From NCBI RefSeq assembly GCF_042453785.1, contig NC_091668.1, forward strand, positions 2,496,501 to 2,560,500: DNA of 64,000 bases. Direction: 5' to 3'. Shown one piece after another: positions 25,062 to 38,448 of the stretch. A program made the position numbers and the translations under genes. The notes below the pieces were generated by a model that searched no databases, had not been told where the DNA came from, and saw only the letters and a list, made by a program, of their open reading frames with translations. This DNA is from Malus domestica. Lineage: Eukaryota > Streptophyta > Magnoliopsida > Rosales > Rosaceae. Each line of letters starts with the position of its first letter. Position 1 is the stretch's first letter.

Positions 25062-25245
25062 TTGCTAGGCACACTAAAAAAATGTTGGAGATTATATATG
25101 TGTACCACATGTTGTGACAAAGTAATGATATATATAATTAACATTTCTATGAGATAAGTTTATTAATTGATGTAGCATGTATATATATTACTTGTCACGT
25201 CATGTGGTACACAAAGGTGATGCAAAATGTGATTTCTCTAGCCTT
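25062..25245. mobile_element. Palindromic MITE
   Basis: GTGTACCACATGTTGTGACAA near 25093 pairs with TTGTCACGTCATGTGGTACAC near 25192, with further weak pairing outward. No coding content; target duplication not resolved. Confidence 0.6.
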
Positions 25246-26300
25246 TTTCCAATAAAAAAATAAGTACATACTTATAATTTGAGTGAAATAATAACCCAAT
25301 ACGATGATATTCCGTCCAAAGCAAACAACATGTCACTAACGTATAAAATAAAAAGAAAGCTGACTTAGTGAACCTCATTGGAAAACTGCATGGTTCTGCC
25401 ACCAAAAAATGGCAATCACCATGGTCGATTAGGGTGGGGCTCCAATGTTCCATGCTTTGCAGATACCCAACAATAAAATCCTATCTAGTGGGGGTTACGT
25501 AGAAATATTTGACAAACTTTATATTGGTTCGAGAATATTTGTACTCATCACCTATTTATAACTATTGGATTAGTATAAATTTTGAGATATGTGTAGTGGA
25601 TGAACACAAATTTTATAATTTAACCGCATTCAATAATAACAAATATGATGGTGAGCATTACCATCACTTAAAAGTAGTGAGCAAAAATATACATCCAGTC
25701 GTTGAAACAATAACATGAATAACTTAGGAAGTTGACTCTCTTCCAAAAAAAAAAAAGGTTAGGGAGTTGGCTTATCATCTCCTTTCCCACGCATTATATT
25801 ACCCATGCAAATTAAAATGGAGGTGGTAGACTTTCACTAGTGGGATCATTATCTAATTAAGAATCTTAAAATCTGGAATCCAACAGCCTAATGAGATTCC
25901 CATGCATAGGGTACTCCCATTTGTTTAAGATTCCCTTCTTTTATTCTTATTCAGAGAATTTGCAAAAGGATATAATTCGAAGGGTGAATATTATTGTTTC
26001 ATCCTCCTCCTATAATTCATTTCATATTTTGATTCTTCTCGTGTTTTGCTTCTTGAATCGTTAATCGGTTGTTTTGGTGGAATTCGGTTGTCGCTTTAAT
26101 GCTACGTATCACTTAGTATTATAAGTGTGTTAGCTATTAGATTTGATTTTTGTCATATTAGATTGTTTATTTTCAATTACCAAATGCTATGTACTATTGA
26201 GAGAATTATAATAAGAATTTGGCAAAGAAAAATTTGTGACGTGTCCCCAAAACGTTACTATCAATCTTCCAACGAGTTCCGCTTACGTCGGACACTCAGC

Positions 26301-26310
26301 CTATAAATAA
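26301..26310 (+). promoter_or_regulatory. TATA box of the calcium uniporter gene
   Basis: CTATAAATAA about 100 bases before the ATG at 26407, followed by a CT-rich leader (CTCTCGCTTTCTCTCTC). Spacing fits a normal plant core promoter. Confidence 0.7.
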
Positions 26311-26406
26311 CAGCAGCTCACTCCCAAAGCTCAACACTCGAGCGAGCCTCTCATTCACACACACCGTCTGGGCTCTCGCTTTCTCTCTCTACTTTCTCAC
26401 TCGTCC

Positions 26407-27761
26407 ATGGCGCTCCGTCAAGCGCTTGCTAAGCACGCATTTGGCGCCACCAGAGTGTCCCTAGCGCCACCGTCGTCGGTTATGGCAGATCACCAAAACA
26501 TCGTGCCTCCGAATGCCGCCCAGGTGAATTTCCACAGGGAGTATCTGACCTCGATTGACACCCCCCGGAAAGGATTTTTCCGCCGATTCCTCCACCGCCA
26601 GTCGGCATCGAAACTCCCGGAATTCCTGACCGTTCCGGTTGGGGAGAAGCTCCGGGAAAATCTGAGAGGCATCAACATTAGCGGTGATCAGCTCCGTCTC
26701 GGCTGTCTCAGCCCTCCGCCTCCAGATCGGGACCCCACGGCCAAGCTTCCGTTCGGAATCTCGATCCGCAACGCGAAGAAGATTCTGAGGCTTTCTCAGG
26801 TGGAGAAGCTGAAGGCGAAGCTGAGGGAGATTCCGGAAACTTCCATTTCGCGATCGGAGTTCGTTCGGATCTGCAGCGAAGGATGCGAGAGCGAAGAGCA
26901 AGGTGCTGAGTTCGCGAAGATGATGGACGAGTCCGTAAACGTTATCGTTTTGGGAAACGTAGTGTTTCTCCGGCCGGAGCAGGTAACTTCTTCTTTCCCG
27001 CTTTTATGTAGATTCTGTTTCTGTTGTTGTTTGTGATCTGGTAAAATTACGGAATTGCCCTTGAGGTGTAGGGTTGAAGAAAACTTTATTATCCTGGGCC
27101 GTTTGACACGTATCTAAAAACTCACATGTAACAAGGGCATCGCCACTGATTTTGGGATCTAGAAAACAAGAGACACTTAGTGTTTCGATGCTGTAATACA
27201 ATGATATGTAAAGCTGCGTGATTTGTTCGTTATATCATCTCATTGCATAGAAGTTGTTCTCGTTTTTGTAATGCCTGACAAACCTTTGTCTAATTTTTTT
27301 TACAGGTGGCAAAATCGATGGAGAACATAATCTCAGAATCCATGCCCATCCCAAACGATCCAAGAAGAAAAGAGCTGCACCAGATGGAAACTCAAAAGAT
27401 GTTGATTGACCAAAAAGTCAGGGCCCTGGTACGAGGGGAGCTCTACTGTGGGCTGTTTTTTTTGTTATTTCAAACGATCGGGGCCATGAGGCTCAGTTTC
27501 TGGGATGTCATGGAACCCATTTGCTTCTTCGTCACCTCCATCCACTTCGCCTTGGGCTACGCCTTCTTCCTCCAGACATTGACGGAGCCTACCTTCCAAG
27601 GGTTCTTCCACCGTCGCTTCAAGGCCAAGCAACGGCGGCTCATGGAGGCTCATAAGTTTGATGTCCAAAAGTACAACCGGCTCCGAAAAGTCTTTTATCC
27701 AAATTCGGATCATTCGACGTCGTTTCATCAGGAAGAAGGAATGGTTATGGGATTATCGTAG
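26407..27761 (+). CDS. MCU: Mitochondrial calcium uniporter (MCU) family protein
   Basis: Pore subunit of the inner-membrane calcium uniporter, which takes calcium into the matrix. Two exons: 26407-26982 (192 codons, ends CCGGAGCAG|GTAACT) and 27306-27761 (acceptor TTTACAG); product 343 residues, the usual length for plant MCU. The start is the first ATG after the TATA box and leader. The N-terminus is basic and rich in Ala/Ser/Arg, as expected for a mitochondrial presequence. Residues 120-190 form the plant MCU N-domain with a coiled region. Two membrane helices lie near 238-256 and 264-284 with WDVMEP (258-263) between them; its acidic residues are the known calcium selectivity site. The C-terminus is basic ([10 protein letters not shown]). 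The last 60 codons were duplicated downstream at 29854. Confident family call; which paralogue is not decided. Confidence 0.93.
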
Positions 27762-29854
27762 TCGGCCTAGGTTATTTATGTTAGACCTAAAAATCAAACA
27801 AATTTTGACTGCAAAGAGTAATGTTTGTTTCAACAAGCAAACCAGTTGGCTTTGGTTTAGAAAGTATGGTTCGGGTATGTTTGGACTTTTTAAGAACTGT
27901 CGAGCCAAAAATCGGCGTTTGGCGATGAGAAACTCGAAATCTTGTACAGAGGTTCAGTTGTCATCATCCCTTGTGTAAAGTAAATTGACTAGTTGAATGT
28001 TAAGCAACTTTGTTCTTCATGTTAAAAGGGAGCTTGTAATTGTTTTGCAAATCATGTATTAGGAGATTTGACTACAATACTTGTATGTATCTAGTACTAT
28101 CACTTTCTAATGGTCAGATATTAAAATGTGTAATTGTAACGTTGTTCGCCATTTATAAAGGGTCCAAAACCACAAAAATCCAAGTTACGCTAATTAATAA
28201 AGACAATGTGTTGGTTCTTTAACACCTGTGTTCGAACTTGAGTTCTATTTTCTTGATTAACCAATTACACAATTTGAGTTACGCTAATGTGTTTGTTCTT
28301 TACCACTTGCACGGTCTGAAAATACTAGAATTATTGTCAAAGTGGTTAGAGAAGGGTATCTTGTCTTTTGAACTAGGGAAGCAGTTGAATAAAAAGTCAA
28401 ATATATGAAATCAAGGGTAAGTGCACCAAAGAAGGTTTTGCGTACCGTTTAGCAAGGCTCTCCACTTTATGAGGATCAGAATGCCTATTGAAATATACTT
28501 TTCCAAAAAATTTCATCCGCGTAATTAACGTTAGTTTCAGATTTTATAAGGTATAGATTATACCATTATCCAAAATTTTAGGAGATATTTGCTTCGTCTT
28601 ATATAGGATAAATCTCACTCTTTCTATATTTCAATTATGTGATGGGAGATATACGAAGAAAGAAATTTATCCACGATTGTATGTTAGAATCTCCCCAATC
28701 TTCGGTGATGCTCTATCTGTTTTTTTCGTACACAAAATCTCTTCACCACTATTTGATCAACCTTCATCCACCTTTGATGGTTGACCACGATTTTGGCTAG
28801 TTTATTAAGAACAACTCCTACAAACTTGGCAACTCCTTTCTTGATCAATGTGTAGAGCCACGTTAAAACAAAGTTGCTATAAGACTCCACAAAGGTAGTC
28901 ACCAAACTGGAGGCCTAAGTTTCAATCGACACTCGTAAAGTAATAAGTTTCCTTCATCTTCTACCTTTAACTCGAACAAACTTTTAAAAGTTAACATCCA
29001 TTTTACTTTCCAATATTAATTAAATACGGCATGTAATTATCTTATCCAATACAATCCTAGACAACAAACAACGCCTTAAAATCTATCATACATCATCAAG
29101 CTTCTTTCTGGAAATATGGTACCAATTTGGGTAAAGTTGTCGGGCCTATATAGGCCCACTTGCTAGTGATGATGAAAGACGATCTATGGGCCTCCAAAAA
29201 TACAAAATAAGGCTCAGCTCAATGAAAACAAAACCCTAGTTTCAACATATTTCCCACAGACAAAAGAAAAATCCAACCATTTTCCTCTATGCCAACGGTG
29301 GCCAATCAAATCCGTGCGTGGAGAAAGGTCAATTTTTTTGGTACAGAGAAAGCTGGTTGTTCATTTTTCATCGCACGTTTAGCTTTCACAGAGATGAGTT
29401 TATGATTTTACATGCACAATCGCTCATTGCGTCTCTGCCCCTAAGAAAAAGATGTTCCATCTCGTATGGCCTTGGCCCTCTCAATCCAGTGAAAGATTAT
29501 CGCTAGGGTTTTTGTTTGGTGCCCGTCGACATTTGTCCTCGTAACAAAACTTCAAAACTTTGAGTGACGAAACAATTTGGAATTTGTTGACATAGGTTCA
29601 GACATGTATATCCACAACCAATGATGGCCCGCTGATTTGTGATTGATATTTGCAGCAATTATATTGAGCAGCAAGTGTGATGTGTTAGGCCTACATGTCT
29701 CCATCGCATGATTTCGAGTGCCACTACCAGTTGCAAACCTTTCGAGTTTCTTTATAATTTGGGCGCTGCAGTAGTGGTCTGCCAGTAGACTCGTTAATGC
29801 GTGCAAATTAGGGTTTGCATGATGTTATGATCTGGTTTCTACATTACTAGGTCA
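27580..29854. repeat. Tandem duplication, unit A (MCU 3' end and flank)
   Basis: Unit A starts inside MCU exon 2 at TGACGGAGCC and runs through the 3'UTR and intergenic DNA to ..ACTAGGTCA. The same order recurs as unit B at 29855-32265. Internal landmarks such as TTTATCCACGATTGTATG (28667 and 30430) and CATCAAGCTTCTT (29095 and 31605) keep order. Confidence 0.88.
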
Positions 29855-30036
29855 TGACGGAGCCCACTTTCCAAGGGTTCTTCCACCGTCGCTTCAAGGC
29901 CAAGCAACGGCGGCTCATGGAGGCTCATAAGTTTGATGTCCAAAAGTACAACCGGCTCCGAAAAGTCTTTTATCCGAATTCAGATCATTTGACGTCGTTT
30001 CATCAGGAAGAAGGAATGGTTATGAGATCATCATAG
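29854..30036 (+). pseudogene. MCU C-terminal fragment with junction-made ATG
   Basis: Sixty codons identical in frame to the end of the MCU gene apart from a Leu-to-Met start and three changes near the C-terminus. The fragment lacks the presequence, both membrane helices and the WDVMEP site, so it cannot form a pore. The parental TTG (Leu) codon reads ATG here because the duplication junction supplies GTCA before TGACGG. Transcription is unknown. Confidence 0.88.
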
Positions 30037-32265
30037 TTGGCCTAGGTTAATAAAACTTATATTACACATAAAAATCAAACAAATTTTGACTGCAAAGAGT
30101 AATGTTCGTTTCAACAAGCAAACCAGTTGGATTTGGTTTAGAAAGTATGGTTCGGGTATGTTTGGCCTTTTTACGAGCTGTCGAGCCAAAAATCGGCCTT
30201 GGGCCGATGACGGAACTTTAGTCTGGCCATGAGAAACCCGGAATCTTGCCGATGAAAATTACTATTTCAAAATTACATCCTTGTATTTAACGTGGGTATC
30301 AGAGTTTCTAAGGTACATATTATATACCAGTGTCTAAATTTTTCAAAGATTTTCGCTTGTCTTATATAGGATAAATCTCACTCTTTCTATATTTCAGTCA
30401 TGTGATGCGAAATATACGAAGAAAGAAATTTATCCACGATTGTATGTTAGAATCTCCCTAAACTTTTGTTTTCCTCTATCTGCTACTTGTCCGTACATGA
30501 AATCTCTTCACCACTATTTGATCAACCATCATCCACCTTTGATGGTTGACCACGATTATGGCTTAGATTAATAAGAACTCCTACAAACTCGGCAACTCCT
30601 TCCTTCATGAAGATGAACAAAGTTGCTACAAGACTCCACAAGGCTAGTCACCAAACTGGAGATCAAGTTTCAATCGCCACTTATAGAGTCCTTCATCTTC
30701 TATTTTAACTCCAACAAAATTTAAAAAGTTAACATCCTTTTTTTCGCTCCAATAAAAATTAAATAACAAGTAATTATCATGTCCAATACAATCCTAGGCA
30801 CCAAACAACGCATTAAAATTTAGAGAATTTTAATGAGACACTCATAGGACTGTTCACTTTTAACGTTGAGGACATTTTTACCTTGAAAAGTTACTTCTGG
30901 TACTATTCACTTACATCTTTATTTTGTTCTTTTGATTAAAACTAAATTTTTTAGGACTTTTCGTTAGTTTTCCTTAAAATTTATGAGTGTGTTATTGTTG
31001 GAGCAATATTAGAAAATATGAAAAATAACAATATAATTGCAATGATAACAATCATAAAGAAAATCACAACATCAATTTATGTATGAGATTAAAATAAACA
31101 ACTAGAGAGAAGTTAGAAAAACTAACAAACTTGGAGATTGAGGCTTGCATAAATGCAATGTCCTAAAGACAGAATTTCGTCCATACTCTTGTGTTTGTAG
31201 TTAAGTAGGCGTCCGTCTCACAGAATTCAACAATCTATAATCCGAAGTCAAAACACTTCAATCTTTGGACTCTGGTGAACTTCATATATTCCGTACTCTC
31301 AAGACACGACTTGGATTTTTACTAAGAGATGTACCGTTTAGGGATTAGGTAGTTAAGTAGTACCCCTTAACAGACACATCATTAAAGGGGATGGCACCCC
31401 TTGCGGCACCCTCTGATACAAAACCTGTAACACTTAACTGACTTTTATTTTTTCATTCATATTTTATAATTAAATATTATAATATAATAATTATAATATT
31501 TAATTTCCAACTACTTCCCATTTAGAACAAATTAATAGAAGAAAATTAAAAGACATAAATTAACAAAAATGTTTAAAAAGTAAAAATAAATATGTGGTAT
31601 CATCAAGCTTCTTGGTAGAAGTATGGAACTACTTGCCCAAAAGAAATCTCGAAAGTTTTGCCAGGCCTATAAATCCCACTTGTTAGCGACTATGAAAGAC
31701 AATCTATGGGCCTCCAAAAAAAACAAAATGGTCCATCTCAATGAAATGAAAACAAAACCCCAGATTCAACCTTTTTCCCACAGACCAAAGAAAAATCCAA
31801 CCATTTTCCTCTATGCCAACGTTGGCAATCAAATCCATGCCTGGGAAAAGGTCAAGATTTTCGTTACAAAGAGAGTTGGTTGTTCATTTTTCATCGCACG
31901 TTTCGCTTTCATAGAGATAATAGGAGTTTATGGTATCTCATGCATAGTTCACTCATGGTGTCTCTGCCCCTAAGAAAAAGATGTTCCATCTCTCATGGCC
32001 TTGGCCCTCTCAATCCAGTGAAAGAAATGTATATTCACAACCAACGATGGCCCGCTGAGTTGTGATTGATATTTGCAGCAAATATATTGAGCAGCAAGTG
32101 TGATGTGTTAGGCCTACATGTCTCCATCCCATGATTTCGAGTGCCATTACCAGTTGCCAACCTTTCAAGTTTCTTTCTAATTTGGTCTGCCAGTAGGTTC
32201 GTTAATGCGTGCAAATTAGGGTTTGCATGATGTTATGATCTGGTTTCTACAGTACTAGGTCATGA
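29855..32265. repeat. Tandem duplication, unit B
   Basis: Second unit in direct orientation, beginning exactly at TGACGGAGCC. It holds two later insertions missing from unit A: the MITE at 30823-30973 and about 0.6 kb of AT-rich DNA at about 30985-31600. It ends at ACTAGGTCATGA, the same junction motif that closes unit A. Confidence 0.88.
30823..30973 (+). mobile_element. MITE family A, copy 3
   Basis: 151 bp, GAGAATTTTAATGAG to CGTTAGTTTTCC, with a perfect 10-bp duplication TTAAAATTTA (30813-30822 and 30974-30983). Unit A of the surrounding tandem duplication has the empty site near 29080-29090. Confidence 0.85.
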
Positions 32266-32279
32266 AAGTTTAATGAGAA

Positions 32280-34300
32280 AAACTTACATGGAGTATGCAC
32301 TCTCTCTCTCTCTTTATCTCTCTCACATAAGTTTTTTTTCCAGTTGAAGTAAACATGAAGCAATAATAAAAAAAAGGATCCACTGCAGCAGTCCATCTTT
32401 CTCGAAGCCGAGAAGACTTACAAAAGCATTTTCCCTTGATCATCATCTTGTGATTCACTAGAGTTAGGAATCAAACTCAATACGTGCGGTGTAACATAAG
32501 AGTTGGCAATCGTTCCAACTATTAAACCATCTTGTAGTGGTTAATTATATTCCACCGAGCTGATGTTCTTAAAATGAATTATTATTCGAAGATGATTATC
32601 TACCATCCTATTTGAACAGTTACGATTCAACCACGTTAACATCTTGTATTGATTTTCTTATAGAGACAATAAGACAAAAAATAATATGTAAGAGGATGGG
32701 AGGAAAGGAGATGAGAATATGAGAGAAGATAATCCTACTCATTACTATTTGTGCTTTATAGATATCTTGTATAATCTATCATGTCAGATGACGTTTTAGT
32801 CATATTAGCAAAACTATACATTATTTATTGCAACTTGCCAACACATATTTTGAGGTTTGGGATGTTGTGAGGAAATTAATTAACATATTACATATATATT
32901 CTGGAGGTTGATACCAACGAGATTTTTACAATTCCATCTTAATAATTGTATTTGAACTATATTTCATTTTATAAAGTATCTTTTTTAATTATAATTTAGT
33001 AGTATATAATACTATTTTAGAACTACTAAATTCACGGCAGATCCACTTACTTGAATTGAAACTTGAAAATCTTGGCTGGAATCCAAATATCCAATTGTAG
33101 TAAACTAGCAAGATCTTGGCTGTAATCAAGTATCCAATGCCAGTAAATAGTAAGTGACCCCAGACCTACTCCTCGATATGCTGCTAGAAGAAAGCTCTCT
33201 TTGAGTTATACATTATATATTTTTCCTGTTTACAGTAGTTAAAAGATTTCTAATTGTATCTTTCAGAATAACTAACTCTTTAAGTGTATGTACAGGACAT
33301 TCCTTTTTTTTTGTTTTTTTTGACCGAGTTAAAATACTTGGTAAAGTTTTTATCGAAGCTTTTATAAGTACACTATTCTTACTTTTGTATGTATTCATTT
33401 ACAATAATTGAATATCGGACTTTTTAAGAAAAAAACTAACAAGTGGGAATTACCGAGGACCCACACCCAGTTATCATGTGAGGAGGACTCCCACCATTCA
33501 CATCCCAAATTTTGTCCAGAAAATGGAGTTTATTCAAATTAAGAAACTGTATTAAAAGTTAAAACCCAACTTGCAACATTTGTGTGTTGTGTTTTAACTT
33601 TAAGAAGGTTGAGATTTCACCATAAAATTAATTGGTAATATAGAGAATAGCTCAGCTTACTTATAAGCTCATGCAAGGTCATTTCTCTCATCAATGTATA
33701 ACTCATTCTCAACACGTCCTCTCATGTTTGGCAAATTTTGGAGCCTAATATGTGGACAACACAACGGGATGACGTGGACGTAGAGCATATGTGCCCGTTT
33801 GACTTCACACGTAGGATAATCTGACTCTGATTCAACCAAATTCTAGGAATCCGAATCTTTGAAATTTGATTTAATGACTACAATTATTATAACTTATAGA
33901 AGGATCTCCTCTTTATAACCATTAGATCAAATTTTAAGGACTCGAATCTTTGAATCCTTAAGATTTGGTAAGAGAGATTTGAAGATGATCTATTCCTGGA
34001 TTTTAGCAACCTAAAACAGTGACACAATTGTCTTCTTGTACGATGTTGTTTACGATACGAACCAAACTCTTTGTCTTGCAATGGATTGGTAATTGTATGG
34101 TGCTTAGCGCCCAAACACTGTTAATTGTATTGACTGAAGCCAAACTGACACATCATCCACGATGATATCGAAATGCATCTTGGCTGCTAGATGAACCTTA
34201 TTAGTTATTACAGTATGAAGTATGCTGAATGAATCCTTATTATTCCATTTTTTAATAGTTTAAGTTTTAGAAGAGTGTTTGTTTGAGGACAAGGATTCTC
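32280..34300. other. Intergenic, no gene recognised
   Basis: AT-rich with a CT microsatellite near 32300-32325. Short open frames on both strands lack family motifs. No RNA gene seen. Confidence 0.5.
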
Positions 34301-34470
34301 TTCTGAGCAATTCCCTAGGGATCCTAGGGATCCCACAATCTTGTCCGTTCATCGTATATCGTGTGGTCAGAAATCATTTAAAATTTAAATTTTAAAATTC
34401 AAATATGAATAGTACCTAATGAAAACTGACCGTACGATATAAAATGAACGGACAAAATTACGGAATCCCT
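34301..34470. mobile_element. MITE family B, copy 2
   Basis: Shares GTTCATCGTATATCGTG..GTCAGAAATCATTT with the element at 17030 and has an inverted right arm (CGTACGATATAAAATGAACGGACAA). Edges approximate. Confidence 0.6.
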
Positions 34471-35253
34471 TTGTTTGAAGCTTAAAACAAGAGTGTGTAG
34501 TATGCTGGATGAACCTTATTAGTTATTACAGAGTATGAAGTGTCAGAACATAGAAAAGTGTGTAGCAGATTTAAAATAATATTCCCATCATAAATCAACA
34601 TTGTGTTAGATTGATATAAATTGTTGACTGATTCTTAGATATAGTTTACATATATTAGACCTAGTGATTATCTAATATGGTATTAAAGCTTTGATTGAAG
34701 AGAATTTGGGCTGTCTCCAACCCTCATATATTTTCAGCTATGTCATGCAACACGAAGGGTGTTTGTTTGATATACATTGTTGCTTTATTTCTTAATAGTT
34801 TAAGTTTTAGAAGAGAGAAATTGAAATACATCATGAATTTTATAATGATGGTACCTAAATCAATCACATACTCTTACATATTTTAACGTTTACATATAAT
34901 AACACGTGATTAACTTGAAATACCAATATTGTGACATATTAGTTAACTGCATGCATGAAAGTTCATGGTTTTGAGGTTAATAGTCATCAAACATGGTCCC
35001 GGCTGGGGACCAGAGAGTGAAACAAACATGAAACACGAATGAGTTTATAAAATGAAGAAAAAGGTCGTTGTATATATGGATATGAGGTGCATCAAACGCA
35101 TCAAGTACTGTTCTACTGAAGCAACTTGGATTTTGGATTGGGACCTTTCATTTCCATGTGCCAAAGAACCCACATACTGTGCTGTTTGGTTGCACTTTCC
35201 TTTTTACTTTTTGATCAAGAATTTAAAAAGACAAAATAATCTGCCACAATTCC

Positions 35254-35256
<3 letters not shown>

Positions 35257-35338
<82 letters not shown>
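35257..35338. repeat. TA microsatellite followed by a long T run
   Basis: About 24 AT dinucleotides directly followed by more than 30 T. Such runs are often mis-sized in assemblies. Confidence 0.9.
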
Positions 35339-35340
<2 letters not shown>

Positions 35341-35344
35341 GTAC

Positions 35345-37980
35345 TACTACTGGGTAATTACCTACCAAAATTATGTATGTCTGGACTCTGATGAATAATG
35401 TGGCCTGTTGGTATGACAAATTTTTTGAATTTCCTTGCTAATTAGGAATGATGCGCAGCCCATTGACAGTAGTGGGATCTGCCATCTGGTACTTCTTCAC
35501 TACCCCTCTACGAATGTCTCTTTCTGTTTGTAATCTTCCTCTCAATCAAATCTCATCGCACTTAATTACATGATTAATCCAATCTTAAACAATGTTCAAG
35601 GACTACTATTAATTTGTTAATCGTTGTTCAACACGTTTCTGACACCATATCAAATGAAATATAAAAAGCCAATGAATTTACCGGGAAGCACATTTTTTTA
35701 TATGTATATATATAAACACAAGAGAAACGATAAGGATACATTGTTTCAAAAATATGAGGTGGCAAAATGTCTTATTTTTTAGAGAATTTCCTTAGCATTT
35801 TTCAAAATACAGTGCAATATTAAGAGGAAGGCTCATATACAAGAATAAATGTTCTCAGTTACTTGAGTTTCCAACTTCTCAACTTCTTACGATATTCTGC
35901 TTCCATTCCTCGGATAAATAAATATGAACTATGTGATAATCTATCACGATGAATGATGCCTGGCCCGAATAAACAAATACTAAATTCAAAGCATTAATTA
36001 TCATTTATAAAATTGTGATATTCATACATTTCTTTTTATCTTCATGCACTCCTTAGTCCTTGTTAACTTTTCTCATGGGCTGACTTTTTGTTTGTTAAAA
36101 CTGCTTTCTTATTAGATCGATGCTTTGATTCCATGACTAACTTTTCTCATACTAAAGTCGAAACGGAAGTGATCGTGGCAAGTGTATATGAAAAATGATG
36201 CAATTAATTGATTAAACTGAAATAAACTAAAAAACACATGTAAACACAATCTTTATTCTTTCAAATGGTTCCCTTCACTTTTTATTTTTATTACAATATT
36301 GCTCAATTATTATTGATCCAACTGAAATAATAAAATCAAATGGTTCCCTTCGCTTTTCTCATACTCCTTCTTTCTTGTTCTTGCTATCTTAACTCATACT
36401 CACCATATGTGCCCAGTGTTTAATTTCAGCAATTTGACGTAAACCGATAGTCCTTTAGGCAACTCGTTGATGAACCAATAAAAGGTCAATAGGAGTGGGA
36501 GTCCTTATCAGTAGGATATTGATATGATAATTAGTGAGCTTTTGGTGTTTGCTTCGTGTATTCAATCCAAAAGAGGAAGAAAAACATCGAGTGTTTGGTC
36601 ATTTTCCTTTTTGTTCCATAACTCGATCTAACCACTTTGGATCAAGCTTCTGACTAAACACCATAGAAACAAATCCAACTTCTGTTACGACTTCACGTAG
36701 AAACCCTAACATGGTAATTGTATAGTGAGTTATCCTTGTTTGCATTTGCAAACATGATAAATGTCGGGTTTAATTAGTTTGCGTGCGTAGATGATTATAT
36801 ATACGCCATGCAAACACTTGTAAAGCGTAAGTTTTTAAACTATTAAGAAACCTAATAGCAAAAGACGCGTACACATGCAACGTTTAAACTAATAACGTAA
36901 AGAACGTGAATTATTGATGATAGCTGATTAAAACTTGCACAAAGAGGCATCCTATTTGACTTGTTGGGTACTTATTTTTCTGAATTTTCTTGGCTATTAT
37001 TGTTGAGCTATGTGTACCTTTTTAGTTTATGCATCAATGGTAGCTTATCAGAAAGTATCACCTCTTCAGTTCTTCTATAATCTGGATGAGATTATGGCAG
37101 TCGACCTAACAGGGACCATTTGCAGCACTTGATTCAACTATGATCCGTGCAAGTTGGGGGAAACAGTACGTATTAAAAAAACACAGATAAGAATCCAACA
37201 AAAACAAATTTATTAAAAATTTAATATTAATATTCATTTTGGATATGTTGGATGAGCTGCATCCTAACTAATATATCAGTAACCAACCACCTTTGGGGAC
37301 AATGATGGATTAGTTTATGCCTAATTATATAACAATATAATTAAACACGACCTAATTAGATTTAAGATTAGACAAACGTGAAGGAGAGAAGGTCAAAGTA
37401 TCAAGAAATTAACAAATATGCTTAAACCGAGGATGTAGGTCAGCAAAATACCAAACCTAAACAACTGCCCTTCTCATTTTTATGCCCTTCCCTTGCCAAT
37501 GTTCAAAGCAAACTTATGAACTTAGGCGAGCTTTAGTACTAATCATAGTTTACAAGCTAATTAGATCACAGTTAAGTTGAGGTATCACCATACACAAGCT
37601 GGAGAATGATGACCGATGAGAGATAAGTAACTTGTGATTCAAAACTTCATATTTGATGACTAATTCCTTCTCTTTTTTATTTTTGTCGAAACGAAGACTT
37701 ATACCTTCACTCGCAAACAGTTATTTCAACTTTCAAATAAGAATTCGACTCTCGTTCTCTTCTTTCAATATTTTGGATTTTATGTTTTTCCAAATAAGCA
37801 AAGAATAAAACCTATAATAACTACATTTTTTTATTTTATTAATATTTGTTGGGAATCTTGTGCTCATAAACCATGATTGATGATTATTTAGTCTAATTTT
37901 CTGTGCAGAGCTTTGAGGATAAGAATCCATATACTTTTGCATTTTATATAATTAATGCAATGGAGCAATATGTCAGGAGA
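35345..37980. other. Intergenic, no gene recognised
   Basis: AT-rich, with no open frame showing family motifs on either strand, no inverted element with clear target duplications and no tRNA seen by eye. Confidence 0.5.
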
Positions 37981-37993
37981 CTAATAAATTTTT

Positions 37994-38196
37994 GGACTTA
38001 GATTCTCTGCCCTCCTAATTCGGTGCCCTTTCCGTGCCCTCCTGTTTGTGTGGTCACGGTTAAGCCACGTCAATATTTTATATTACTATTTTTTTTAATC
38101 TTATTATTTTTATAAAAAACAATATAAAATGTTAGCATAGATTAACCGTGACCACACAAAACAGGAGGGCACGGGGAGGGCACCGAATCCAAGTCC
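37994..38196. mobile_element. Mutator-like fold-back MITE
   Basis: GGACTTAGATTC / GAATCCAAGTCC outer ends and a long inner pair (CGTGCCCTCCTGTTTGTGTGG against CCACACAAAACAGGAGGGCACG) around an AT-rich loop. A 9-bp duplication TAAATTTTT flanks it (37985-37993 and 38197-38205). A 15-base block at 38006-38020 is present in the left arm only. Confidence 0.85.
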
Positions 38197-38295
38197 TAAA
38201 TTTTTTAGTATGTTGAGAACATCGTCCGGTACATCAAATGCTGTAATATAATTAGTTAAATTTTTATTTTAAATTTCTCAACCAATTGAATTATA

Positions 38296-38448
38296 GGAAA
38301 ACTAATGAAAAAAACTTGAAAACTTTAAGTTTTAACGATAAAGACAAAATAAAGGGTAAAATGAATAGTATCAGGATTGACTTTTTAATGTCAAAATGTG
38401 ATTTTTAGTTAAAATGAACAGTATCAAAAGTCTTTCGTTAAAATTCTC
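38296..38448 (-). mobile_element. MITE family A, copy 4
   Basis: The 153-bp family in reverse orientation (GGAAAACTAATG.. to ..GTTAAAATTCTC), with the 10-bp duplication TTGAATTATA (38286-38295 and 38449-38458). Confidence 0.85.
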
